Shown in pieces: positions 45,856-54,450 of a DNA stretch of 64,000 bases. The translations under genes were made by a program, and so were the position numbers. Every line of letters starts with the position of its first letter. The stretch's first letter is position 1. The stretch is from JAEUHM01 sp964538625 (GTDB lineage Bacteria > Verrucomicrobiota > Verrucomicrobiia > Verrucomicrobiales > Verrucomicrobiaceae), in assembly GCA_964538625.1 (NCBI GenBank), contig CAZIGH010000007.1:62001-126000 (forward strand). The letters are read 5' to 3'. The notes below the pieces were generated by a model. That model did not search any database, was not told the DNA's origin, and saw nothing but the letters and a program-made list of their open reading frames with translations.

Positions 45856-46845
45856 TCAACGCTTCGAGATCGGCCCGACATACTCTGTTGCCACCACGAT
45901 GTCGTCAAACCACACGCGATTGGTTTTTGGTGGGTTGGTGACCTTGTTCTGGCGGTAGGCATTTTCGGTGACGTAGTGACTGAGCATGAAGTAGCTCACC
46001 GCCAGTTCCGGCACCGTGCGCCAGCGAAAGCCCTCAAAGACTTCCGGTCCATCCTTGAGCACGTCGAAACCCTCGCCAGTCCATCGGCCAGTTTTCGTGC
46101 CGGGGCCAATGTGAGTGGTCAGCTTCCCATCCAGCCACAGTGCCAGCTCACCGTTGCTCTGATCCACGTCGTTGCACTTCACCATGATCTCGACGCACTG
46201 CCACTGGCCGGGCGGCGGACCAGGACGGCCTTCCGGCCACAGGCCATTGCCCCAGTAGCCGCCATCTGCGCTTTGCTTCATGTCATGCCAGTAGGTGTAA
46301 AACATCCAGCCTCCCGGCGCTGGCAGCGTGCCGTAGCGCCCGTTCGGCTCGATGCGGGCGCTGAAGCGCGTGTCACCAGCAGCGTGTTTCCCAGCGCTGC
46401 CTTGCGGCCAGTTGGTGGGTGGGTTGTAACCCCCGAGGCCACTGAAGTGGTGGAGGTAGGGCGCGTCCTCAGCAAACTTGACGTAAAAGCGTGCGAAGAC
46501 TTTGCTTTGGATGGGTTCGAGCCGCTTGAAGAGATGGCCTCCGGTGTTCTCGCCGAGCGTCGCGGTGACTTGAAGGCATTGCTTGCCAGCGCTGGCTTCC
46601 GGTTTGCCCCTTGCGAGTTCGAGCACTTTGCCCTCTTTGTTCTCCATCTCGTTCCACCGCATCCTGACCTCAGCCAGATCGGCCGCCTCAAAGTCTTCTG
46701 CCAGCAGCACCGCCGAATGACTGACAATGTCTTTGTCTCCCGGATATTGGGCCGCTAGCCCATGCCCCTCTGGAAGCGGTGCCAGCGCCCTTGCAAGCCG
46801 CGAGGCGAAACACACAAGCAGGGTGATGCGATAGACATGGGACAT
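45856..46845 (-). CDS. Exported concanavalin/LamG-like protein
   Basis: A 329-residue exported protein with a hydrophobic leader (YRITLLVCFASRLARALAP). The body resembles jelly-roll lectins and polysaccharide lyases: VLLAEDFEAADLAEVRMRW, VFARFYVKFAEDAPYLHHFSG, GQWQCVEIMVKCNDVDQSNGELALWLDG and the closing VWFDDIVVATEYVGP. I cannot name catalytic residues, so binding or lyase activity are both possible. The ATG at 46845 puts the leader first; a Met at 46902 would add 19 charged residues. It is the first gene of a leftward operon of seven genes (to 38214) and is divergent from the beta-helix gene at 46901. Confidence 0.75.
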   Translation of the reverse strand: MSHVYRITLLVCFASRLARALAPLPEGHGLAAQYPGDKDIVSHSAVLLAEDFEAADLAEVRMRWNEMENKEGKVLELARGKPEASAGKQCLQVTATLGENTGGHLFKRLEPIQSKVFARFYVKFAEDAPYLHHFSGLGGYNPPTNWPQGSAGKHAAGDTRFSARIEPNGRYGTLPAPGGWMFYTYWHDMKQSADGGYWGNGLWPEGRPGPPPGQWQCVEIMVKCNDVDQSNGELALWLDGKLTTHIGPGTKTGRWTGEGFDVLKDGPEVFEGFRWRTVPELAVSYFMLSHYVTENAYRQNKVTNPPKTNRVWFDDIVVATEYVGPISKR

Positions 46846-46900
46846 GACACGTTTACGTGCGCGCACCACGCGGCGTTGCAGCCCACTATCTTCTTTGACC

Positions 46901-48475
46901 ATGCTCCGCTACCTCACCCCGTTCCTCCTATTCCCCGCCTTTGCTGGTGCTGCCAACTCCACCGAACCCGGAGACATCAGCACGCCCTTCCCCACTCTGA
47001 GCCATCTGGCAGTAGAGTGGGAGATCAAGGGTGATGACAATCTCGATGCTACTTGCGAAGTGAGGTATCGACGGGTCGGCATTGACACGTGGACCATGGC
47101 TCCCTGCCTTCGCCGTGTGCCTGCCGGCGCAAGCCAGGGTACCCGCCCCATCATCACCTGGACCAACCGCTTGAGCGGAAGCCTTTTCGATCTGGAACCC
47201 GGCACCGAATACGAGATCGAACTGATGCTGCGCGATCCTGACGGCGGCACTGCCACACGCATCATCAAGGCAAGGACACGAGCTGAACCCACCGCAGCAA
47301 CAGATGCGGTTCACAAGTCAGGATCCAGATCGACATTGAACCAGGCAAAACCCGGTGAAGTGATTTTGCTTGATGACGGGGACTACGGAGCAGTGCGTCT
47401 GACGCGTGACGGTGAGCCAGGCAGGCCCATCGTGTACCGCAGCACCAGCGGAAAGGCCGTCTTCAGTGAGGTGGGTATGACAGATCGCAAGTGGGTTTTC
47501 CTAGAAGGGGTGACGGTCAATGGACCGGTCCGCATGAACAACACGGAGCACTGTGTCGTTCGCCACTGCCTCATCAACGCCCAGTGGGGCATCAAAGCCT
47601 ACAAACCAGGTATGATCAACGCCTGCATAGAGGACAATGTCATCACCGGCATTCAGCCCTGGAAGCCAGCAATCATGGGCGCGGGAGGGGACAATGAGGG
47701 CGAAGGTATCCAGTTCACAGGCAGCGGAAATGTGATTCGCCACAACAGGGTCTCAGGCTTTCGTGACTGCATCTCCCACATGGAGGACGACGGCGCGGCA
47801 CCACAGATGTGCAATGACATTCTGAACAATGACATCAGCGCCGGGCTGGACGACGGCATTGAGGCGGACTTCGCCCTGCACAACTGCCGCATCATGCGCA
47901 ACCGGCTGACGAACTGCTTCGTTGGCATCAGCTCACAGCCTGGCTTGGGCGGGCCGAACTGGTTCGAGCGCAACGTGATGTTCAACATCATTCACGAGGC
48001 CTTCAAACTTCATCGCTCCAGTCAGGGCGATGTCATTCTGCACAACACGGTCGTCAAAGCAGGCGATGGTCTGGGCATCTACACCGGCGATTCGTTTGAT
48101 CACGCCCGCATTGAGCACAACCTCTTCATCGGTGGCAAGCCTCCTGACGGAGGGGTTTTCGGGGGGTATCCCATCAGCCGCGGCCGGGCTGTGGATGTGC
48201 AGCGCGTGGGCCAGCACTGCGTCCTCGATCGCAACGCCTATGCCGTGATTGGCCGGCCTTTCGAGGGCAAGGTGGGCAGCGTTACTTTCAGCAAGCTCCC
48301 CGGAGAGACCTTTGAACAGCACGGGCGCATCCTTGCGGTGGTTGTGCCATTCCCACACGATCCAGCCAAGCTCTACGAACCACCGGACCTTTCCGCGCTG
48401 AACGAAGCCGGAGCCTACGCCGGTGAAGCGGCTCCATGGTATGGCCCCAGGCCGGCCAGCCAGTCCACGCGCTGA
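46901..48475 (+). CDS. Exported PL6-like beta-helix protein with N-terminal fibronectin-like domain
   Basis: A 524-residue exported protein. Signal MLRYLTPFLLFPAFAGAA; an N-terminal FN3-like domain (LAVEWEIKGDDNLDATCEVRYR ... FDLEPGTEYEIELMLRDPDGG) to about 150; then a right-handed beta-helix starting SRSTLNQAKPGEVILLDDGDYG and rungs such as RPIVYRSTSGKAVFSE, HCVVRHCLINAQWGIK, ACIEDNVITGIQPW, NDISAGLDDGIEADF and HNTVVKAGDGLGIY. The opening is like alginate/chondroitin lyases of family PL6, but the catalytic Lys/Arg cannot be confirmed by eye. It faces away from the leftward operon headed by the lectin-like gene, with only 55 bases between the two starts. Confidence 0.82.
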   Translation: MLRYLTPFLLFPAFAGAANSTEPGDISTPFPTLSHLAVEWEIKGDDNLDATCEVRYRRVGIDTWTMAPCLRRVPAGASQGTRPIITWTNRLSGSLFDLEPGTEYEIELMLRDPDGGTATRIIKARTRAEPTAATDAVHKSGSRSTLNQAKPGEVILLDDGDYGAVRLTRDGEPGRPIVYRSTSGKAVFSEVGMTDRKWVFLEGVTVNGPVRMNNTEHCVVRHCLINAQWGIKAYKPGMINACIEDNVITGIQPWKPAIMGAGGDNEGEGIQFTGSGNVIRHNRVSGFRDCISHMEDDGAAPQMCNDILNNDISAGLDDGIEADFALHNCRIMRNRLTNCFVGISSQPGLGGPNWFERNVMFNIIHEAFKLHRSSQGDVILHNTVVKAGDGLGIYTGDSFDHARIEHNLFIGGKPPDGGVFGGYPISRGRAVDVQRVGQHCVLDRNAYAVIGRPFEGKVGSVTFSKLPGETFEQHGRILAVVVPFPHDPAKLYEPPDLSALNEAGAYAGEAAPWYGPRPASQSTR

Positions 48476-48490
48476 CACTTCGGACAGACT

Positions 48491-49387
48491 TCATTTCTCC
48501 TCGCCGAGTGCCTGCTGGTAGAACGCCCAGTTGTCCTCTCCCAGGCGGTCGAGCACCAAGGTCGGTTGGTGCGGTATGCCCGGCAACTGGCGATAGCTGT
48601 GTGGAATGCGGAGGGCATCCAGATGCTGCTTGAAGTCTCGGTTGAACCGGAGCGTTTCATCACGGTCACCGATGATCTGGCGGATGAGCAGGATGGACCG
48701 GAGCTTCACCGCGTTCTGCTCAGCGAGCTGCCATGGACTCTGTGCTCGGTAATAGGCCATGTCACCGCCATACACGGTAGCGAACACCCGGTCCCGCCCC
48801 TTGGGACCGGCACGCGGCGCCTCGGTGAAATCTGGCTGCAGCGGCCCCGCTCCCAACAGCGATACTGCGGCGAAGAACTGGGGGTGTTTGAAGCCGAGTC
48901 TCGCCGCACCATATCCACCCATGCTGAAGCCTTCGATGATACGGCCCTCGCGGCGAGCTTGCGTGCGAAAGGTGCGGTCGATGTGCGGAATGAGTTCCTC
49001 CATGAACATCGTCTCTAGTTTCACCGAGCCGTCCTTCCAGTCACACCACATACCATTGGGCAGGCCGTTGGGGAAAACCACCAACATAGCGGGCATCTTG
49101 CCGTCTCGCATGGCCCTGCCGTAGCGCTGGGCAAGCTGCTCCACAGCTGCCGACGTACTGCCGCCACTTCCGTGGAGCCAGTAGAGAACGGGAAATCGGC
49201 GCTCCTTCTCCGTTTCATAGATTTCCGGCACAAATACGTAGGAGCTCACCCTTTCGCCGGCGGCCTTGCTGTCCCAAAGAACGCGTTGGACACCCTGCAC
49301 ATTGACCTCGGGCAGAACCCATTCTGCCTTCTGCGCTTCTGACACGGAGCAGATTCCAATGAATATGAACAGCAAGACAAGTTTCAT
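48491..49387 (-). CDS. Exported esterase of the esterase-D/feruloyl esterase family
   Basis: A 298-residue exported hydrolase (signal MKLVLLFIFIGICSVSEAQ). The fold blocks are RFPVLYWLHGSGGSTSAAVEQ, MLVVFPNGLPNGMWCDWKDG, LIPHIDRTFRTQARREGRII, the nucleophile elbow GFSMGGYGAARLGF, and a C-terminal His in PGIPHQP. Relatives include feruloyl and acetyl xylan esterases and S-formylglutathione hydrolase. The exported form and the local genes suggest removal of ester groups from polysaccharide. The start at 49387 places the signal peptide first; an ATG at 49450 adds 21 residues before it. Confidence 0.86.
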   Translation of the reverse strand: MKLVLLFIFIGICSVSEAQKAEWVLPEVNVQGVQRVLWDSKAAGERVSSYVFVPEIYETEKERRFPVLYWLHGSGGSTSAAVEQLAQRYGRAMRDGKMPAMLVVFPNGLPNGMWCDWKDGSVKLETMFMEELIPHIDRTFRTQARREGRIIEGFSMGGYGAARLGFKHPQFFAAVSLLGAGPLQPDFTEAPRAGPKGRDRVFATVYGGDMAYYRAQSPWQLAEQNAVKLRSILLIRQIIGDRDETLRFNRDFKQHLDALRIPHSYRQLPGIPHQPTLVLDRLGEDNWAFYQQALGEEK

Positions 49388-49459
49388 CGCCGAAGTGAAA
49401 CCAGCTGCGCCGACAAAGGTTTTTGATGAATGCCTTTGAGCCTCTGCCAAGACGAGGCG

Positions 49460-50602
49460 CTACGGTATCTCACCGCATAGCGCCAGCGCCTTCATGGCCT
49501 GCGCCGTCGCGATGTAGGTGATGTAATGGTAGTTTCCCCGGTACAGTGAGTGCATCCACCAGCGTCCACTCGTGCGCTGCTCGCTCTTCAGCCAAACGAG
49601 GCCGCGCTGGATGCGCTCGTCTGTTGCAGGCACGCCACTTTGTCTCATCAGCACGATGGCCAGTGCGGTCATGTAGGCGTCGCTCTCTGGTCGTTCAGCG
49701 TCTGGAAGGCTGGTGATCAGCCGGGATACCGCATCGCTGATCTCGAAGTGCCAGTCCTCCAATGCCGAAAAGTCCCTTGTGCTCCAGCCTCCATCAGCGT
49801 GCTGCCTAGCGGAGAGCAGCGCGAGCGCACGGCTTCGCTCCTCTTCAGGAACCATTTCCGGAAAATACACCGCCAGTTGCAGCCGCAGCACCCGATCATA
49901 GTCGTTCCTGAGTTCAGCATCCTTCAGCCATGCTTTGAACTTTTCCACACGGGCAAGCAAGCGTTCGTCAGTCAGTCCAGCCAGCCAGCCGGGCGCAGCC
50001 GTGATGGCGCGGGCTGCTTGCAGCGACAGCTCGAAATCCGTCGTGATGTGGGGAATCTCCACTTCACCATGACTCACAAAGGCACCGCTGGCAGACTGGC
50101 GCTCGAACATGTCCCGTAGCGACTTGTCTGTGTGCTCCGAGGTTTTGCGAGTGACGTGTTTGTCCCATTCCGCCAGACCCAGTGAGCGCCACACACTGGT
50201 GAAGGTGGCAGGATAATAACGGTGCCCGCTCTTCGTTGCCGTCTCCTTCACCTCCTTGATCTCCGCCGGCACGAACTGAGCGAAGTCAGCCATGATCTCC
50301 TCGTTAGCCTTTCCAAGCTGCGGAATCAGCCCCGGACGCTCTGCCAGATAAGGCCCAGTGGTGTGGCAGTTCACGCAAGACTTCTCCCTCACCCACGATA
50401 TGGCACCTTCTTCCAGGTACCTTGCAGCCGCACGTATGGTTTCCCGTCCAAATGTTTTCACACGCGGCTCATCTGCGGTGGGGATGCTGATTCGAATCCC
50501 CTCGGTCTGATACTGAAACTCCGGCCCGGCTTTGGGCTTCGTCGAATCCTCTACGGCCAGCACCGCCGGCACTGCAATCAGGAGATAAAGCGGAAGTTTC
50601 AT
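49460..50602 (-). CDS. Exported alpha/alpha-toroid protein with a c-type heme motif
   Basis: A 380-residue exported protein (signal MKLPLYLLIAVPAVLAVE). A CxxCH heme motif, SCVNCHTTGPYL, lies near residue 75, followed by repeated helical pairs of the terpenoid-cyclase/prenyltransferase toroid type: LLSARQHADGGWSTRDFSALEDW, MTALAIVLMRQSGVPATDE and GLVWLKSEQRTSGRWWMHSLYRG. The QxxDGGW repeat is typical of squalene-hopene-cyclase-like proteins, but the cyclase DxDD motif is absent. A toroid with a heme site fits the cytochrome-rich style of this genome; I know no proven function. It is 61 bases upstream of nothing shared with the fusion gene at 50664. Confidence 0.8.
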   Translation of the reverse strand: MKLPLYLLIAVPAVLAVEDSTKPKAGPEFQYQTEGIRISIPTADEPRVKTFGRETIRAAARYLEEGAISWVREKSCVNCHTTGPYLAERPGLIPQLGKANEEIMADFAQFVPAEIKEVKETATKSGHRYYPATFTSVWRSLGLAEWDKHVTRKTSEHTDKSLRDMFERQSASGAFVSHGEVEIPHITTDFELSLQAARAITAAPGWLAGLTDERLLARVEKFKAWLKDAELRNDYDRVLRLQLAVYFPEMVPEEERSRALALLSARQHADGGWSTRDFSALEDWHFEISDAVSRLITSLPDAERPESDAYMTALAIVLMRQSGVPATDERIQRGLVWLKSEQRTSGRWWMHSLYRGNYHYITYIATAQAMKALALCGEIP

Positions 50603-50663
50603 TGGAGGACCTATACGATGGGGACGGGCGGCACTATCAGGACTGCATCGCCCCGCAGAACGT

Positions 50664-52598
50664 CTATTCAAACAGCGCCTTCTTCACGTTGGGATGTGCA
50701 AACATGCCCGTTGAGTCATGGCCTATGCCATCCGCCTCCACGAGCCTCCACGCGAAGGACCAGCCCCGCTCTCTGGCCAGCGCCTCGGCTTGCTTGAAGC
50801 AGTTGTGCCCGCGCTCAAAGCGGGTCATGCCTTGTGCCTTGGCCGCAGTGCTGAGGTCCAGATTCTTGCTGCCTAGATCTTGATCTCCAAGATACAGCGT
50901 AAGCGGCGTGGCCAGGTAACGCTGAAGAGCGGCGTCATCTCCCAGCTCAGGGGGAAGACCTCCAAAGCCCAGGGGAAACGTGGCCTTTCGATTCGGGAAA
51001 ATGAGAGTGCCCGGATTCGCCGCCACGATGCCGGTCGCATCCCCCGGCATCAGTGCGGCGAGGCGCGTGAGGATTTGCCCGCCGGCAGAGTGGCCAATGG
51101 CATACCACGGCATGTCTGGTCTGACCTCTGTCTCCCGGACCAGCTTCACGAGCCGATGCACGGCGGTGAAGGTCCACTTCTCCTTGGGCTGCTGCTTGCC
51201 ATCCCGGGTGACTCCGCCGCGCTGGTAGGCCTCAGGGGGAAACTGCTTCAGGTCGAACTCCGGTGCCACCACCAGTGCTCCGAACCGCTCCGCCATGGAG
51301 ATGGCCCGGTCTCGATAGTCCTCTGCATTGCGGTCCACGCCATGCATGACCACGAAAAGTGGCCCCTTTTCAAAACGAGGCGGACGATAGCTGAACACCC
51401 GGATCACCTTGCCCTCGAAGGTCATGCTTCCCTGGTGCTTGCCTGCGGGCAGCTCCAGTGAAAGCTGCGCATCATTCACTTCAAGACGGACTTCAAGATT
51501 CGTCACCGCAGGTGATGAAGCATCCGCATTCGCATAGACTCGCGTCTCACTCGTACGCTCAAAGTGGATGCGGTATGCTCCGTCATCCGCCACCAGTTCT
51601 TTCACTGCGGCGTCACTTGCCATGTCGCGTAGCGCTTTTTGAAGAGCGTTCTTTTCCCACGCAAGGAAGCTGCGAGTTTGGTTGGCCGCAGAAAGTTGTT
51701 CTTGCAGCAAATCTTTTTCCGAGGCGGGTGTGACATTCCGTGTTTTGAAGTCAAAGTGATCGCCGACTGTCAGATAGTGTACCCGCATTCCTGCCCATCC
51801 GCCCGCTGACACAGCACTCACTGCGGAGACATCCAGAACCAAAACACCATTGGCACCGATCACCCGGCCCCTACCTGTCTGAGGCTCCACGACCAGCGCC
51901 GTATCTTCACAAACGCCGATGCCGAGACCGCCCGCCGCCGCACCACTGAGAAGGGCCGCCATGAGCCGTCCGTAGCGGGCACGCTCCAGATGATGCTGGC
52001 AGTACAGGATGCCAGGATGAAAGCCCAGTCCAGGCTCTATTGAGACGCCGTTCGGCACGCCGCGGCGAATGGCATCCGCGCTGGTGCCTCCCGAGATCAT
52101 CGGGTGGCTCATCACCGCTGCTCCAGCGCTGGAGCCTCCGATGACCCCTCCACTGAGATACAATTCCCAAATCACGTCCAATGCGCGAGTCCGAGTGCCA
52201 TCACTGCGGAGCAGGGTCTGCATTGTGCGCTCCTGACTCCCACCCGTGAAGTAGAACCCACCGCAGCGCTGAATCCGCTCCAGCAGCGCTGGTTCATCCA
52301 CCGGCTGAGATTTGACTCCTAGCGGCAGAAACACCGTGCTACCTGCTCCATACGTTTCATTGATCCTCTTCGAGAAAGCCTCCCCAACGGAGGCTGGATC
52401 CTCGCTCGCCGTGGAAATGATCCCGATAGGTCTGCCCTCCTTCCGTCCCGCGAGCAGGACGCCCCAGAGATCACTCTCCGCCGTCTTGATGGCCCCGCCC
52501 GCGATCACGAGACTCCCCGCCCCAGTGAAGTCTGCTTCTGTAGCGTGAACGACAGCCAGGCAAAGTGCCACTGCCATAGTGCGTGCGATGAAGTGCAT
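50664..52598 (-). CDS. Exported fusion of a cyanophycinase-like (S51) peptidase and an alpha/beta hydrolase
   Basis: A 644-residue exported protein (signal MHFIARTMAVALCLAVVHA). Residues about 25-285 are an S51 peptidase of the cyanophycinase type: GSLVIAGGAIKTAE, FYFTGGSQERTMQTL, the nucleophile block GGVIGGSSAGAAVM, then LGFHPGILYCQHHLERARYGRL and GIGVCEDTALVVEP. From about 395 a second enzyme follows, a PHB-depolymerase-like alpha/beta hydrolase: LFVVMHGVDRNAEDYRDRA, the elbow AIGHSAGGQILTRL, GDQDLGSKNLD, and a C-terminal GHD. A strand-rich linker joins them. Cyanophycinases cut Asp-Arg polymers to dipeptides; an exported form could use outside cyanophycin. The role of the hydrolase half is open. 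Confidence 0.85.
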   Translation of the reverse strand: MHFIARTMAVALCLAVVHATEADFTGAGSLVIAGGAIKTAESDLWGVLLAGRKEGRPIGIISTASEDPASVGEAFSKRINETYGAGSTVFLPLGVKSQPVDEPALLERIQRCGGFYFTGGSQERTMQTLLRSDGTRTRALDVIWELYLSGGVIGGSSAGAAVMSHPMISGGTSADAIRRGVPNGVSIEPGLGFHPGILYCQHHLERARYGRLMAALLSGAAAGGLGIGVCEDTALVVEPQTGRGRVIGANGVLVLDVSAVSAVSAGGWAGMRVHYLTVGDHFDFKTRNVTPASEKDLLQEQLSAANQTRSFLAWEKNALQKALRDMASDAAVKELVADDGAYRIHFERTSETRVYANADASSPAVTNLEVRLEVNDAQLSLELPAGKHQGSMTFEGKVIRVFSYRPPRFEKGPLFVVMHGVDRNAEDYRDRAISMAERFGALVVAPEFDLKQFPPEAYQRGGVTRDGKQQPKEKWTFTAVHRLVKLVRETEVRPDMPWYAIGHSAGGQILTRLAALMPGDATGIVAANPGTLIFPNRKATFPLGFGGLPPELGDDAALQRYLATPLTLYLGDQDLGSKNLDLSTAAKAQGMTRFERGHNCFKQAEALARERGWSFAWRLVEADGIGHDSTGMFAHPNVKKALFE

Positions 52599-52633
52599 GA
52601 AGGGGGAACGCGGCGGACCCGGCAATTCTTCGG

Positions 52634-53383
52634 TCAGGGCGCAGGCTCTTCCCAGATTCGACCCATGAGATCATGCAGGTCGGGGTCGTGCAGCTTGAGT
52701 TCAGCTCGGACAAAAGGTTGAAAATCATTCCGGTAAAAGAACGCCTCCGTGCCCTCAGCGAAGTACTCCTTCGCATTCGTGAGCGCGTAGTGGCGCACCT
52801 TCCTTCCCTTGTGGTCCATCACCCGCTGATAGTTGCCTGCCTGTACAGCCTTGGCATAACAGGCGAGGATGTCCGGATGCTCAAAGCCGAGTACCTGATC
52901 ATGATAGGCATGGGCCAGCTCGTGAAGGATGACCGCCGGATGCTTCAACAGCTGCTCGCGCGAAGTGAGATCCGCAGCACGGGGAATGTGCACCTTCTTT
53001 GCCAAACGCGGATCATGTCCATTCTTGACAAGCCATTCCACACTCGGGTGGTACTGCTTGCTGTTCAGCTTGGGGTGATGGTGCTCAATCCAAATTTCCA
53101 GCTTCCTCATTTTGGCCAGCGGGCCGGGCGGGACAAGAATGGTGATCCGCTGAAGATGGTTGGCGAGCATGGCCAGCGCCCGCGTTCCCTCCTCCTTCTG
53201 CTCCCCGCTCAGCAACGCTGGCTCCACATAAACCGTCCAGCCCTCGATCTCTCGAATGAGCGGGTCAAAGCGAGCAGCCACCTTCTCGTCAGCTGGAAGC
53301 CTGTCGGCAGTCTGAGCAGTCAACTCCTCACCGTGAACGGCAAGAATGGTCAGGATGGCGAAAGGGATGCGGAGGTGTTTCAT
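52634..53383 (-). CDS. Exported zinc metallopeptidase-like protein
   Basis: A 249-residue exported protein (signal MKHLRIPFAILTILAVHG). The zinc motif HELAHAYHD sits near residue 165, with a likely third ligand in KEYFAEGTEAFFYR about 60 residues later, the layout of gluzincin-type peptidases such as the anthrax lethal factor group. The earlier part (LREIEGWTVYVEPALL, LEIWIEHHHP, PSVEWLVKNGHDP) is a beta-rich prodomain-like region also seen in related proteins of this phylum. An upstream in-frame ATG at 53560 would add 59 residues before the signal and is not used. The substrate is unknown. Confidence 0.82.
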   Translation of the reverse strand: MKHLRIPFAILTILAVHGEELTAQTADRLPADEKVAARFDPLIREIEGWTVYVEPALLSGEQKEEGTRALAMLANHLQRITILVPPGPLAKMRKLEIWIEHHHPKLNSKQYHPSVEWLVKNGHDPRLAKKVHIPRAADLTSREQLLKHPAVILHELAHAYHDQVLGFEHPDILACYAKAVQAGNYQRVMDHKGRKVRHYALTNAKEYFAEGTEAFFYRNDFQPFVRAELKLHDPDLHDLMGRIWEEPAP

Positions 53384-53590
53384 GATTGGACGATGCGAAT
53401 GTTTCGGCAGCAGCGCGCTCGCTCGAGAAGACTTTGCTCCGCCAGGGTTGCACGACTTGCCCCTCTTTGATGCTGGCGCTTCCGCATCCCGTAGTCTTGG
53501 TAGGATTCTCGGTGCGGAGCAGCCAAACGGGCAAAGTAAGCCGCCGCCGTGAGCGCTCATGGACCTTCACTGCGGCATCAGGCATCAGCT

Positions 53591-54391
53591 TCACTTTGCC
53601 GCCAACCGGTAAGCACTGGGAGTGCTGCCCATCCTCTTTTTGAACTGCACGGCAAAGCTGCTTGCATCCACAAACCCGCAACTTCGCGCCACCTCTGCGG
53701 AAGAAAGATCCGTCTCCTCCAGCAGTTTCGCCGCAGCCACGACACGCGTCCGAATCAAAAATTCCTGCGGCGTGATGCCGAACGCACTCTGAAACCTGCG
53801 CTGGAGCTGCCGGAGTGACTGACCACAAGTCTCCGCCACGCTCTGCAGACTGAGCGCCTTCTGGTAGTCCCGCCGAATCACCTCCACCGCACGCGCTACC
53901 GTCTGAAACACAGGGAGCCTCTTCTCCGGCTCCTGTGGGCGACGCAACACGCCGATGATGCCGATGACCCTTTTTCTCTGATCGTGAATTGGCAGCTTCG
54001 TCACGAGAAACCAGTCCGGCATCTGCTGCCTGTCCCACCACAGCTCCATCCGCTCCACAATGCGCCTTCTACCGGTCAACAACAGCCTGTCGTCATGTAC
54101 ATAGCCTCGCGCCATCATGTCGGGATTCAAATCAAAGTCCGTCATGCCCAGGATCTCGCTCTCGTCCTTCATGTCGTAGCGCTGTCGCAGCCCCTCACTG
54201 GCAAACATCAGTCTGCCATCCTGATTTTTAGCGAAGAAGTACACGCCCGGTATGTGATCGAAAAGGCGGTGGATGTGATCCGCCGGATCCACCGCAGCCA
54301 GCCAGGCCCGCCGCTGCCGCTTCCAACTGGCGATGACTTCTGGTTTCCTGGCGGGCCGCTCCCGAGGTTTCAGTGTGGTCGCATTTCGCAT
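53591..54391 (-). CDS. AraC-family transcriptional regulator with PAS domain
   Basis: A 266-residue regulator. A PAS-like sensor domain occupies about 35-150 (IPGVYFFAKNQDGRLMFASE, ILGMTDFDLNPD, FLVTKLPIHDQRKRVIGIIG), and an AraC/XylS double helix-turn-helix the last 100 residues (LSLQSVAETCGQSLRQLQRRF, FLIRTRVVAAAKLLEETDLS, VARSCGFVDASSFAVQFKKRMG). The PAS domain may bind a ligand or heme. A Met at 54436 would extend it by 15 residues and nearly meet the divergent gene at 54451. Its place facing the catabolic operon at 54451-57116 makes that operon its likely target. Confidence 0.9.
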   Translation of the reverse strand: MRNATTLKPRERPARKPEVIASWKRQRRAWLAAVDPADHIHRLFDHIPGVYFFAKNQDGRLMFASEGLRQRYDMKDESEILGMTDFDLNPDMMARGYVHDDRLLLTGRRRIVERMELWWDRQQMPDWFLVTKLPIHDQRKRVIGIIGVLRRPQEPEKRLPVFQTVARAVEVIRRDYQKALSLQSVAETCGQSLRQLQRRFQSAFGITPQEFLIRTRVVAAAKLLEETDLSSAEVARSCGFVDASSFAVQFKKRMGSTPSAYRLAAK

Positions 54392-54450
54392 AGACTTTGT
54401 CGTTACGAAGCTGCCCTTGTCTGTGGTATTCTGCAATCTGCTATCAAACC

